From CAVVSQ01 sp963848825 (GTDB lineage: Bacteria > Planctomycetota > Planctomycetia > Gemmatales > Gemmataceae): a stretch of DNA of 64,000 bases. Position numbers and translations under genes: made by a program. Positions 9,337 to 18,766 of the stretch are shown in pieces; position 1 is the first letter of the stretch, and each line of letters begins with the position of its first letter. The stretch spans positions 186,001 through 250,000 of the forward strand of contig CAWKFA010000017.1 of NCBI GenBank assembly GCA_963848825.1, given 5' to 3'. The notes below the pieces were generated by a model. That model worked only from the letters and a program-made list of their open reading frames with translations. It was not told the DNA's origin and did not search any database.

Positions 9337-10722
9337 ATGCCCCAGGAAGCCGCCGGCAAGGGGGAAAAACGCCCTCTTCGCATCGGTAAATATGAAGTCA
9401 TCAAACACATCGCCACCGGGGGGATGGGGGAGGTGTATGAGGCACGCGACACCGTTTTGGACCGTGTCGTGGCGCTCAAGGTGCTGTCGCCGGAACTGGC
9501 TGCCAAGCCCAATATGGTGGAACGCTTCAAGCGGGAAGGGCGCCGGGCTGCCGGACTGCGCCATGAAAACATCGTAGACATCTTCGATTGCGGCGAATCC
9601 AACGGCAAGCATTTCCTGGCTTTCGAGTTCATCAAGGGCAGGGACCTGCACGACCACATCATCCGCCGCGGCCGGCTAAGCGTGGCGGAATCCAGGCAGA
9701 TCATGATTCAGGCGCTGCGTGCCCTCGATCATGCGTTTCACAGGGACATCGTTCATCGCGATATCAAGCCCGCCAACTTTCTCCTCACCAAAAGCGATAA
9801 AGGCCATTTGCAAGTCAAGCTGGCCGACCTGGGCCTGGCGCGCCTGGTGGACGACGACGATCACCGCCTCACCAAGGTCGACTCAACCATCGGCACCATC
9901 GATTACATGCCACCGGAACAGGCCCAGGACAGCAGCGCGTCCGACATACGTAGCGACATCTATTCACTTGGCTGCACGCTCTATCACATGCTCGCCGGCA
10001 AGCCGCCTTTTCCCACCGGCACGCTGGTGGAGCGGATCTTGAAGCATCGCGACGCCGAGCCGGAGGATATTCGCAAGTTCAATGCCAAGGTACCGCTCCA
10101 GGTCGTGCGCATCATGCAAAAGATGATGGCGAAACAGCCGGACGAGCGTTACCAAACGCCGCAAGAATTGCTCTCAGTCCTGGAAAATCCTGGTAACTTT
10201 CCGGAGGTCGGCGACGAACCGGAGCCCGAACTGCGTCCCCTGGAACCGTCCCCCAAAGAGAGGGCGGCACGGCAGGTTTATGGCCTGGGTTCTGTCCCTC
10301 AGCGTCAAGAGGTCCCGGGTACGGATCATTCGAGGCACCGTGACAAGACCGTGGAAGTCACGCGCCCCCTGAAATCGATTCCAGAGAAGAAAAAACGCTT
10401 TCGCGACGAGGACGAGCCGGAGAGACCGCGAAATAAACGAAGAAGAAGGCAGCGACAAGAAAGGTCGCCGCTCTTCATTGGGGGCAGCGCGGCTTTTCTT
10501 GTGCTGGCGGTCCTGTGTCTTTTGACCTGGTTGCTCCGGCGGCAGTCGGCAGACGACGATCAAGGCAAACCCGACGTGGCTGCCCGTGATCGTCAAGGAC
10601 CGTCCCCCAGGGGACCTGCGGAACACGCCCGTGAAGCCAGGACCTGGCCCCGTGAAAGCCGGCGCGCCGCCACTGTTATACCGACCCACGACCACCTGGA
10701 AACCGGACGCACTCAAGGATGA
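9337..10722 (+). CDS. Ser/Thr protein kinase (PrkC-like) with a transmembrane segment
   Basis: Hanks-type kinase. The domain spans roughly residues 18-285: glycine loop 'IATGGMGEVYEARD', Lys in 'VVALKVLSPEL', catalytic loop 'IVHRDIKPANFLL', metal-binding 'ADLGLARLVDDDD' (DLG instead of DFG), P+1 region 'GTIDYMPPEQA' and 'DIRSDIYSLGCTLYHML'. A basic Pro/Glu/Arg-rich juxtamembrane linker leads to one hydrophobic segment ('AAFLVLAVLCLLTWLL'), then the frame ends in low-complexity sequence. The next reading frame starts inside this one and carries a beta-helix domain without any signal peptide. One C too many in the run at about 10603-10607 would join them into a protein of about 1,240 residues. 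The kinase half is therefore probably truncated artificially. Confidence 0.92.
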   Translation: MPQEAAGKGEKRPLRIGKYEVIKHIATGGMGEVYEARDTVLDRVVALKVLSPELAAKPNMVERFKREGRRAAGLRHENIVDIFDCGESNGKHFLAFEFIKGRDLHDHIIRRGRLSVAESRQIMIQALRALDHAFHRDIVHRDIKPANFLLTKSDKGHLQVKLADLGLARLVDDDDHRLTKVDSTIGTIDYMPPEQAQDSSASDIRSDIYSLGCTLYHMLAGKPPFPTGTLVERILKHRDAEPEDIRKFNAKVPLQVVRIMQKMMAKQPDERYQTPQELLSVLENPGNFPEVGDEPEPELRPLEPSPKERAARQVYGLGSVPQRQEVPGTDHSRHRDKTVEVTRPLKSIPEKKKRFRDEDEPERPRNKRRRRQRQERSPLFIGGSAAFLVLAVLCLLTWLLRRQSADDDQGKPDVAARDRQGPSPRGPAEHAREARTWPRESRRAATVIPTHDHLETGRTQG

Positions 10723-13051
10723 GTTTATCGGCCCGTTCATGACCGCGCCGTCGGTTCCCGGCGACGCCAGGCTGGTCAGGGTGCGCCGGCTGCCCGGCGC
10801 GGGGGAATATGCGACCGTCGGCGAAGCCGTGGCCATGACGACGGGCCCGCTACTTATCGAGATTCACGACCAGGGACCGATCTTCGAATCGGCATGGCCG
10901 GCGCTGCGTGACCGGACTCTTTGGATACGTGCCGGAGCTGGTTATCGGCCACTGCTCGCGTGGGACCCGGGCACCGCGAAATTTTCCGCGCCGCTGGCAA
11001 CCATGACAGGCGGAGATTTGACGCTGGAAAGCCTTGATGTCGTAACCAAATGGCCGTTGGGCCATGCCGAGGGGCCAGGTTGCCTGTTCGCGCTCCGCGA
11101 CACCAATTTCGAAGCCCGCCAATGCACTTTCACCGTGGGCGGTAAAAATGCACGTGGTATCGCGCTCCTGCAACTGGAACGCCTGGAGCGCACCTCGAAA
11201 GCGGCAGTCAGCAATGAGCCCGCCGCCGAGGCGGCAGCAGTGCGCGTCCACTTGAAACAATGCTACGCGCGGGGCTCCGACCTGCTCATCCTTGACGGCA
11301 AGGGCGTTTCGCTGGACGCTCTCATGGAAAATTGTTTGCTCGTGAGCGGCGGTCAGCCGATGTTTCGGATTGCCAACAATGACGAGGATAATCTCAAGCT
11401 TCGCCTTGTCCGCTCCACTCTCGTTTGCAGCCAGAACCTGCTCCGCTGGAACAACCTGACGGGCAAGGCGGGGTCGCCTCATGTCGATGTTCGGGTATGG
11501 GACAGCCTGTTGAGCCGGTCTGATACCAACGCTCCGCAAGGAGATCTGCTGGTCATGGGCGACGGCGCCGACCTGGTTCATGTGAAGTGGCGGCCGGTCA
11601 ATGCCCTTTACGCCGGCTGGAAACGTCTCCTTGTCAGCGCCGACAAGAGCGTTAATACCGGAGCCATGGATTTTTGGCGCACCGTCTGGTCGATTCGCGA
11701 AGGCGATCAGGAATTGACCGAGACCTGGCCGGGAACCTTGCCATCTGAGCCCGAGGCGCTCGCGGCCCAGGTGTTTTCGCCAGTCGATACGCCGGTCTAC
11801 TTCGCGGCCAGCGGCGGCCCTGGCCCGCTGGGCTCCGAATTGAGTAATCTTCCCCCCGAACCGAAGTTGGCCCTGCAACGCACCTTTGATCGCTATCCTG
11901 CGCCGACCGTCTCCCTACCGGATTCGGACGCGCCGCCCACCTTCCCGGCGAAGGACCCGGACTTATATCAGGGCGAACGTCTGAATCTTATGCAAATCGA
12001 TCTGGGCAAACATTTGCAAACCGTTTTGCAAACCGCCAAGCCCGGCCCGCGCGTCGTCCTCTACCTTTCCGGCAAGGGCAAACAGTTCACCAGTCCGATC
12101 AAGGTCAAGGGCATTGCGAACCTCGTGCTCTATTTCGAACCCGTGCTGGCCAACGAAGAACCATTGACGTTGACGCCCAATCCGCTGGCCACGGAAGAAC
12201 GCGAGCCGCTCATCGACGTTGAAGATGGCAACCTGGAAATCATCAAGGGGCGTTTCTTGCTGGAAAACAAACGCTCCAGTGCGGCCCCGGCATATTTAAT
12301 CCGCTTGCGTGGCGGCGATTTGGTTCTTAATCGCTGCTACTTGCAGGGCGCTCTCGATAAGGCCCCTGAAGCCTACCAGGGTCTGGTTCGCTTTGACGGC
12401 GCCGCGGGGAATGGCGCCTTGCCTGGTGTCCTGTTCAATGACACCGTCATGGTGTCCTCACGCAGTCTTCTTGACCTTTATGGTGGCGCGCGCGTGCGCT
12501 TACGAAACTGCGCTGCCGTCTCTGGAGACCATGGTCTGCTCTTCAGTCCCGTCCCGGCCGCCAAGATATTCGTGAACCTCGAACACAATACACTGGCCGT
12601 CCACCAGGCCATGATGGCCGTGCGGACGCAGGCCGGGGACGTCGATAATATCGTGGTGCAGGCTCAAGAAAATTACTTTCTCAGTCCGTTTAGCGGCGAG
12701 CCGCGCAATTCCCGGCTGGTGGGCGTCGCCGCTGAGGCCGTGGCTCAGGGCGTGCTTTTGTGGCAGGGCAAGGGCAATGCCTTCGATACAGCGCATTTGC
12801 AGGCCTACCTGGCCGGTGTCGACGACGCCCCCGCCAAACAATCATTCAAGGATTGGACTCACCTGTGGGGCCCAAACGGCGAGCATGCTCCGACCCAGCT
12901 GGAACCGGCCAAGACGGCCAAGGCCTTCACTATCGACCCGCCTTCCTGGCCAAATCTTGCCCTGCCTCCGCAATTTCAAGTCGGTACCGGCCCGCCCCCC
13001 TTTGGTGCCGATTTGATCAAATTGGGCATCATCACCAAGAAAAGAAAATAG
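10586..13051 (+). CDS. Probable ectodomain of the preceding kinase (right-handed beta-helix-like)
   Basis: The reading frame starts with a GTG lacking a convincing ribosome site and overlaps the kinase frame by 137 bases. The first residues ('GDLRNTPVKPGPGPVKAG') continue the Pro-rich linker that follows the kinase membrane segment. The body shows two similar halves. Each has a repetitive strand-turn pattern typical of right-handed beta-helix proteins ('LTLESLDVVTKWPLG', 'NTLAVHQAMMAVRTQAGDVD') and lines describing 'VRVHLKQCYARGSDLLIL' and 'LVLNRCYLQGALDKAPE'. No catalytic motif is visible. A sensor or scaffold outside the membrane is the natural inference if fused. As an independent cytoplasmic protein it would be hard to explain. 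Confidence 0.75.
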   Translation: MIVKDRPPGDLRNTPVKPGPGPVKAGAPPLLYRPTTTWKPDALKDEFIGPFMTAPSVPGDARLVRVRRLPGAGEYATVGEAVAMTTGPLLIEIHDQGPIFESAWPALRDRTLWIRAGAGYRPLLAWDPGTAKFSAPLATMTGGDLTLESLDVVTKWPLGHAEGPGCLFALRDTNFEARQCTFTVGGKNARGIALLQLERLERTSKAAVSNEPAAEAAAVRVHLKQCYARGSDLLILDGKGVSLDALMENCLLVSGGQPMFRIANNDEDNLKLRLVRSTLVCSQNLLRWNNLTGKAGSPHVDVRVWDSLLSRSDTNAPQGDLLVMGDGADLVHVKWRPVNALYAGWKRLLVSADKSVNTGAMDFWRTVWSIREGDQELTETWPGTLPSEPEALAAQVFSPVDTPVYFAASGGPGPLGSELSNLPPEPKLALQRTFDRYPAPTVSLPDSDAPPTFPAKDPDLYQGERLNLMQIDLGKHLQTVLQTAKPGPRVVLYLSGKGKQFTSPIKVKGIANLVLYFEPVLANEEPLTLTPNPLATEEREPLIDVEDGNLEIIKGRFLLENKRSSAAPAYLIRLRGGDLVLNRCYLQGALDKAPEAYQGLVRFDGAAGNGALPGVLFNDTVMVSSRSLLDLYGGARVRLRNCAAVSGDHGLLFSPVPAAKIFVNLEHNTLAVHQAMMAVRTQAGDVDNIVVQAQENYFLSPFSGEPRNSRLVGVAAEAVAQGVLLWQGKGNAFDTAHLQAYLAGVDDAPAKQSFKDWTHLWGPNGEHAPTQLEPAKTAKAFTIDPPSWPNLALPPQFQVGTGPPPFGADLIKLGIITKKRK

Positions 13052-13127
13052 GATGAGAAGGTAGCCCGATTGGTGATGGCCGGCTGGTCACCTCGGATGA
13101 TCTTCATCAACAAGGTTGGGTCAATTC

Positions 13128-14351
13128 ATGCGCCTGGCGCTTTTAGGGGACCATGTCGACGGCTTGGCGATGGCGCGGCGCTAGTAAGTTCGGGCCGACA
13201 TCAATTATTGATTTATAGCGGCGATACTGTCGGTATGGAGTATTTGCAGCGCTGGGGACTGACTCCGCAGCGTGTGGCCGACCTGGAAGAAGTATTGGCG
13301 GACCCAAAAATTGAAGCGGTGATCGTCGCCGGCCGGCCGTCGCGGCGTCCCGGTCAACTGCGTCGTTCTTTGCAGTCCGAGCGTCATGTCCTTTGCGTTT
13401 GCCCGGTCGATGACTCGCCCGACGTAGCTTACGAAGCAGCGCTGGCCCAGGCGGATGCCGGCGTGCTGCTCTTTCCATTGCTGCCCGAAGCGCTTCACCC
13501 AGCTTTTGGGCGTCTGCGGGAACTGGCACGCGCCACTCCTCCCCGGCTCATCGAAATTGAGCGCAGTTCGTCCGAGGAAGTCTTGCTGGAAGCGGAAGAG
13601 GAGGGGCATGGGGCGGGCTTTCCCGGCTGGGACCTGTTGCGCCAGGTAGGTGGCGAAGTCGGCGAGATTTTTGTGCTCACGCCTCCTGAGGAAATCGAAA
13701 AGGGCCAGCCGCTATTGGTGACGGGCAGAATGGTTCGGGGCGAGTTATTCCAGGCTGTCTATCTACCGTTGCAAACCGAGGCGCGGCTGCGGATCGCGCT
13801 GGTGCGCCGCGATCAACGCCTGGAACTGACGTTCGCCCAGGGCTGGCCTGGCCCTGCTGAGCTCACTTATACAGATGACCTGGGCCAGCCGCGGGTGGAA
13901 ACGTGGGGCGCGTTTCGATCCCTGGACCGCCCTCGTGGAAGCGTGGGAAAATGCCCTGCGTGCCTATAAGCGAGTCAAACCCCAGCCAGGCGCCGTCCCC
14001 GAGCCTGAAGCGGCGACTGCCACGTTCGTGCCGGCCACGCTTACCTGGCAAGACGCCATTCGAGGGCTGGAGTTGGATGACGCGGCCCGGCGCAGTGTCC
14101 GGCGCCGTCGTGCCAGCACGCTGGAGTTTCAAGAAGCAACCGAAGAGGCGGGCTTTAAAGGCACCATGACTCTTGTCGGTTGTTCGATGCTGTGGATGAG
14201 CCTTGTACTGCTCATTCTGTCCGCCTGGCTTCCCTGGCTGGGCTGGTTCATCGCGCCGGTGTTCGGCATCTTTCTGGTTTTGCAACTGCTGCGCTGGGCG
14301 GTCCCACCAAAACCAGAGAAGGGACCGCCGGCACCGACGTCAAGTCCATGA
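13128..14351 (+). CDS. Gfo/Idh/MocA-like oxidoreductase with C-terminal membrane tail (two frameshifts)
   Basis: The N-terminus 'MRLALLGDHVDGLAMAR' at 13128 is a dinucleotide-binding Rossmann start that runs into a stop at about 13182. The sequence continues in another frame as 'ALVSSGRHQLLIYSGDT' if one G is restored near 13179. The second frame (to 13969) carries the rest of the fold. Near 13905-13908 (GGGG) it shifts again to 'FDPWTALVEAWENALRAYKR', ending with a hydrophobic hairpin ('MLWMSLVLLILSAWLPWLGW'). The usual EKP-type catalytic motif of active family members is not visible ('LCVCPVDDSPDVAYEAALAQ' takes its place), so it may bind nucleotide without dehydrogenase activity (inference). 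Assignment rests mainly on fold pattern. Confidence 0.6.
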
Positions 14352-14375
14352 GGGCCTTGTCCGCCAGGCTCTAAA

Positions 14376-15407
14376 TTAGCCAGCGCTCCAGGTCAGCACC
14401 ACCTTGCCGCAGTTTCCCGACAACATCGTGTCGAAGCCTTTTTGGAAGTCATCGGCAACATAACGGTGCGTAATCACCGGCCCGATATCGAGCCCCGATT
14501 GCAGCATCACCGTCATCTGATACCAGGTTTCATACATCTCCCGGCCATAAATGCCCTTGAGCGTCAGCATGTTGAAAATGATGGTGTTCCAATCGATGGC
14601 GAACTCGCGTTCCGGAATGCCCAGCATGGCGATTTTGCCACCATGGGCCATGTTGGCGAGCATGTCCCGAAAGGCCGTTTCATTGCCGGACATCTCCAGA
14701 CCGACGTCGAACCCTTCCTTGAGGCCAAGGTCCTTTTGCATTTGCCGGACTGTGCGGCTGCGCACATCCACCGTGGCGGTCGCTCCCAGCTTTTTCGCCA
14801 GCTCCAGCCGATGAGGATTGACGTCGGTGACAACGACGTGCCGGGCGCCGGCATGCTGGACGACCGCGGCCGCCATGCAGCCGATCGGCCCGGCACCCGT
14901 GATGAGCACATCCTCGCCCAGGACCGGAAAAGACAGCGCCGTGTGAACCGCATTGCCGAAGGGATCGAAGATTGCCTGGATGTCGCGTGGAATATGGGTA
15001 TCGTGGGCCCAGACGTTGGTCACCGGCAGCGCCAGGAATTCGGCGAAGGCGCCGGGCCGGTTGACGCCGATGCCTTGCGTGTCCTTGCATAAGTGGCGGC
15101 GGCCGGCCAAGCAATTGCGGCAGCGGCCGCAGACAACGTGTCCCTCGCCGCTGACGATGTCGCCCGTATGGAAGTCCTTCACATTGGAACCTACTTCAAC
15201 GATCGCGCCCACGAATTCGTGGCCGATCACGAGGGGGACCGGTATTGTCTTTTGAGCCCAGGCATCCCATTTGTAAATATGCAGGTCGGTCCCGCAAATT
15301 CCTGTACGCAGAACCTTGATCAGCACGTCATTGATGCCGATGCCGGGAACGGGTACATCGTCGAGCCAGAGACCAGGCTCGGCATGTTTCTTGACGAGAG
15401 CTTTCAT
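14376..15407 (-). CDS. tdh: L-threonine 3-dehydrogenase
   Basis: Zinc-dependent medium-chain dehydrogenase oxidising L-threonine to 2-amino-3-ketobutyrate. Its 343 residues are the normal family length. Visible: catalytic zinc Cys/His ('RTGICGTDLHIYKWDAWAQ', 'IGHEFVGAIVEVG'), the four structural-zinc cysteines in 'CGRCRNCLAGRRHLC', the threonine dehydrogenase marker 'FDPFGNAVHTALSFPVLGED', and the NAD-binding 'ITGAGPIGCMAAAVVQHAGA'. The C-terminal region 'LKGIYGREMYETWYQM' is also typical. Threonine synthase lies about 2 kb away on the same strand, which gives a loose threonine theme. Confidence 0.95.
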   Translation of the reverse strand: MKALVKKHAEPGLWLDDVPVPGIGINDVLIKVLRTGICGTDLHIYKWDAWAQKTIPVPLVIGHEFVGAIVEVGSNVKDFHTGDIVSGEGHVVCGRCRNCLAGRRHLCKDTQGIGVNRPGAFAEFLALPVTNVWAHDTHIPRDIQAIFDPFGNAVHTALSFPVLGEDVLITGAGPIGCMAAAVVQHAGARHVVVTDVNPHRLELAKKLGATATVDVRSRTVRQMQKDLGLKEGFDVGLEMSGNETAFRDMLANMAHGGKIAMLGIPEREFAIDWNTIIFNMLTLKGIYGREMYETWYQMTVMLQSGLDIGPVITHRYVADDFQKGFDTMLSGNCGKVVLTWSAG

Positions 15408-15552
15408 CGGAGGTTGCCTCAGCGGACCATTGTCTCATGGTCGGGGATTCGAACGGAGGACCACGAGTTCCTCTTTTCTTATGGATGAAAATGTGGTGCG
15501 GAGTATATTTGGAGGAAGGAAGCGACTTCTCCATGTCCTGAAAAGGTGGATC

Positions 15553-15945
15553 ATGACTGCGAAATTATTGGAACCGGGGGTCGGCACCGAGGGAACGCGC
15601 GAGATAAGCATTTCGAAAGAAGAATTCCTCATTGGCCGTGGCCCGGATTGCGATCTGCGCGTCAATGATGACGATATCAGCCGGCATCATTGCCTGATCC
15701 GCCTGCGGGGCAACGAGGCGACCTTGAGCGACCTGGGCAGCAGCAATGGCACCTTCGTGAATTCCAAGCGAGTTTTGAGCCAGGTGGCCTTGGCGTCGGG
15801 AGACGAGATATGCCTGGGAAAGTGCCGTTTCTTCGTTGATCTGGGCGACCGTTCCGAGGGCGTGCACAAGCTTCCGGACAAGTCAGATCCCCTCGCCGTT
15901 ACCCGCAAAATGAATGTCAAAAACCAGCCCCCGGAGAAAAGCTAG
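15553..15945 (+). CDS. FHA domain protein
   Basis: Small (130-residue) forkhead-associated protein, expected to bind phosphothreonine peptides made by Ser/Thr kinases. The core motifs are intact: 'FLIGRGPDCDLRVNDDDISR', 'RHHCLIR' and 'LSDLGSSNGTFVNSKRV'. The ATG at 15553 is preceded by AGGTGG; an in-frame upstream ATG at 15482 is possible but lacks a clear site. There is no other domain. It is divergent from tdh. The PrkC-like kinase 5 kb upstream is a plausible but unproven partner. Confidence 0.88.
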   Translation: MTAKLLEPGVGTEGTREISISKEEFLIGRGPDCDLRVNDDDISRHHCLIRLRGNEATLSDLGSSNGTFVNSKRVLSQVALASGDEICLGKCRFFVDLGDRSEGVHKLPDKSDPLAVTRKMNVKNQPPEKS

Positions 15946-15984
15946 GAGGCTTCCCAAAACGAAGGTTACCCTGGTAAATCACGA

Positions 15985-16025
15985 CCATGAAAAGAAAAGA
16001 GCCACCCGCCGGGGGAGCGGGTGGC
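15985..16025 (-). terminator. Intrinsic terminator (minus strand)
   Basis: Perfect 9-bp stem GCCACCCGC / GCGGGTGGC (16001-16009 with 16017-16025), 7-base loop, followed on the minus strand by the T-rich TCTTTTCTTTTC. It would end transcription from the SDR gene and also backs the FHA gene. The rest of 15946-16363 holds no gene I can support. Confidence 0.7.
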
Positions 16026-16363
16026 CAGGGGAAGCCATTTGAATTGTCAGGGGGAAATGTATGTTGGCGAGAGAAAGATCCGGTTAAAGGTTTGCGTTTG
16101 GGTCGGGAGGACGGGGAAGGCCTCCTGGCACTTTCGAACGGTTTGGGCAAGGTTCGGGGAAAACCTGGCCCGGTTATTTTTCGCACCTTTGTACTGGATA
16201 CTTTCTTGACTAGACGGGAATTGATAAAGCAAGTCGCATGCCAAGATTTGGCCGGAAAATGCAAGGGGCCATGGCTGCTGGACTTACGATTTTAGGCGGC
16301 GTTTTTCCGGATCGCCGAGCGCACCAGTGTTGTAAAAAAGTACGGCGCGGTGTTGCAAAAGCT

Positions 16364-17170
16364 TCAATTCCCGGCCGTCTTCGGCCCTTTCATCCGCATC
16401 GTTTTGCGAATAATCTTGTCCTGCCACGTTATGGGAAGACAGCGCAAGATGCGCAAGCGCCACGCCATCCGGGCGGGAAAGGCATAGAAGGGTAGGCGTT
16501 CTCGATGGCCCGCACGATTCGGCGGGCGGCCTCCTCGGGTTCGAGCAGGTTTTCCATCGGCAGATCGATTTGTGTCGTCATGGCCGTGCGGATCCACGCC
16601 GGGCATATCGTTGTCGTGCTTATGCCGTGGCCCAGCACCTCGGCACGGATGCCTTCCATCAAAGCGTTCACGCCCGACTTGCTGGCGCAATAGGCGAGCA
16701 TCCGCGGCAAGCCCCGGTACGACGCCACACTGGAAATCGCCACGAGGTGTCCGGCACGGCGCTGGAGCATGCCAGGCAGCACGGCTGCCACGCTATTGGC
16801 CACGCCAAGTAAGTTGACATTGATGATGCGGGCGAATTCCACGGGGTCCAGATTCAAGGCCGATGTTTCCGAACCGATGCCGGCGTTCGCGATCAAGAGA
16901 TCGATGGGGCCGAGCTCCCTTTCCAGTTCCAGCGCCTGGTTCTTGAGCGCGGCGGCCATGGTAACGTCGGCAACCCGCCAGGCGCAGCGCCTGTTTTTGC
17001 GCGTGCAATGCCGCGGCGAGCGTGACGAGACCCGCCTCGCGCACATCGACGGCCGCGATGGCCCACCCTTTCGAGGCTAACTCCAGAGCCAGCGCCTTGC
17101 CGATGCCGGCGCCGGCCCCCGTGATGAATGCGACTTTGTAAGGTGTCATGGTGGTAAGGGCGCCTGACAT
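16364..17170 (-). CDS. SDR family oxidoreductase (two frameshifts)
   Basis: The N-terminal frame reads 'KVAFITGAGAGIGKALALEL' (TGxxxGIG), then 'LVTLAAALHAQKQALRLA'. After one extra base in the GGG of the coding strand (16974-16976) it continues in the next frame as 'VADVTMAAALKNQALELERE', 'LLIANAGIG' (NAG), 'ISSVASYRG' and the catalytic 'YCASKSGVNALM'. A second shift near 16498 moves the tail to the frame ending 'RLPFYAFPARMAWRLRIL' and the stop at 16364; without it the protein ends at 16429 with an unrelated tail. The tail with Arg-rich, hydrophobic residues is typical of this SDR group. Substrate unknown. Confidence 0.8.
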
Positions 17171-17212
17171 AAAGAGGACCAGGCTCTGGTATCTCGCTAA
17201 TAATGTTAAGAC

Positions 17213-18425
17213 CTATAAATCTTCGTAGCGTATGGCCTGGTTCTTATCCAGACGCGGCAAGTTAAGGGGCACCGCTTCGGGGTATTTTTGGGCTGCTCCC
17301 GTGTTAAAGATGACAATCTCGTCGTCCCGTCCTATTTTGCCCTCTTGAAGCAGACGTTCCAGGCAATCGAAACAGACCGCCGTTTCCGGGCAGATGGCGA
17401 TGCCTTCCGCGCTGGCTACTCGGCGCATCCAGGAAACGATGCGCGTCTCCTTGCCGGCCAGTGCCCAGCCTTTGCTGGCACGGATGGCGTCGAGCATCAT
17501 GAAGTCGCCCACCGCCATGGGCACGCGCAGGCCGCTGGCGCTGGTGTGCGCGTTGGGAAAAAGCTCGGCGAAGCGAGCGCCGCTCTCGAAGGCACGCACG
17601 ATCGGCGCGCAACCATCGCTTTGACAGCTCACCAGCTTCGGCAGCTTGGTGGAGCGTAGCCAGCCCAGTTCTCCCAGCTCCGCGAACGCTTTCCACATCC
17701 CGATGAGGCCCGTGCCGCCGCCCGTTGGATAAAAAATCACGTCCGGCAACACCCAGTCACGCTGCTCGGCCAACTCCAGCCCCATCGTCTTCTTGCCTTC
17801 GAGACGATAAGGTTCCTTGAGGGTGGACATGTCAAACCAGCCCATCTTGTCCGTGCCCTCGCGCACGATACGGCCGCAATCATTGATCAGACCGTTGACG
17901 AGATAAACCTTCGCCCCACAGAGATAAGCCTCCATCTGGTTGATGACCGGCGTATCCTCGGGCATGAAGACATAAACCTCCATGCCGGCGCGCGCTCCGT
18001 AGGCGGCCAGGGCGCCGCCGGCGTTGCCGGCTGTCGGCACCGCGAGGCGTTTTGTGCCAAAGTGTCGGGCCATGCTGACCGCCGCGGTCATGCCGCGGCT
18101 TTTGAAGCTGCCGGTGGGTAGTTGCGCTTCGTCCTTGATAAAGAGCCTCGTGAGGCCCAATTCCGCACCCAGGCGCGGGCAGGGCAAGATTGGCGACATG
18201 CCCTCGCCCAGCGTCACCGGTTCCTCGCTCGCGGGCAGTGGTAAGAGCTCGCGATAGCGCCATAAAGAATTGACGCGCCCCACCAGGTCACTCGGCTTGA
18301 GCGCCTTTCTTGATAGCCGCCAGATCGTAACGCACCCACAGGGGCCGGCCCTCATGGACGGTCAAAACCTGCTCCGCGTCGAACGGCGTACCGTCGAGCG
18401 CGCTTTCAAGACGTTTCACGAACAT
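17213..18425 (-). CDS. thrC: Threonine synthase (one frameshift)
   Basis: PLP enzyme converting O-phosphohomoserine to threonine. The true start is the ATG at 18425 ('MFVKRLESALDGTPFDAEQV', 'GRPLWVRYDLAAIKK'). One extra base in the GG/CC pair at 18304-18305 shifts this into the long frame that carries the enzyme: 'DLVGRVNSLWRYRELLPL', PLP-lysine motif 'PTGSFKSRGMTAA', 'VPTAGNAGGALAAYGARAG', phosphate-cup region 'YPTGGGTGLIGMWKAF'. The corrected length of about 404 residues is normal for the family. Without the correction the N-terminal Cys/Gly lead-in is out of frame. ThrC and tdh on the same strand suggest threonine metabolism, though the frameshifted SDR gene lies between them. Confidence 0.92.
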
Positions 18426-18595
18426 GGCGGCCTCCTTAAATAGTTAATATAGGAAGGGGGCCAGAGAGAGAGTAAGGCACGGCTCGCGAACGGAAACCAC
18501 CAAATTCTCGCGTGCCCTTCGAGCTAACAGGCCGCCGAACGTTGCTCAACTACTCGCCCGCGGCGCCAATCGCCGACAGCTCAAAAATATATCAC

Positions 18596-18625
18596 TTGAC
18601 GGGCTTACTTTTGTTCGGGTAGACT
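18596..18625 (+). promoter_or_regulatory. Candidate promoter upstream of ispE
   Basis: TTGACG (18596-18601), 18 bases, TAGACT (18620-18625, 4 of 6 to consensus). It lies about 140 bases ahead of the ispE ATG. The remaining part of the 18426-18766 gap shows no gene. Confidence 0.3.
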
Positions 18626-18766
18626 TCTTCCCGGTACTTCTGAGAGGTTACACCTAGGGTCTCGGGCCAAACTTCCCTTTGGCCCCCGCCCGTGGAAGAA
18701 GGAGTTTCTTCGGGTACGCTTGTTTTCCAGGGACGGGGCCCTTTCCCCACCTGCCCGACGACCATC

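Noticed and set aside
15425..15475. tRNA-like T-loop (GGATTCGAAC) on the minus strand
   Set aside because: The five bases on either side of the TTCGAAT loop do not pair, and no acceptor, D or anticodon arm can be formed around it.
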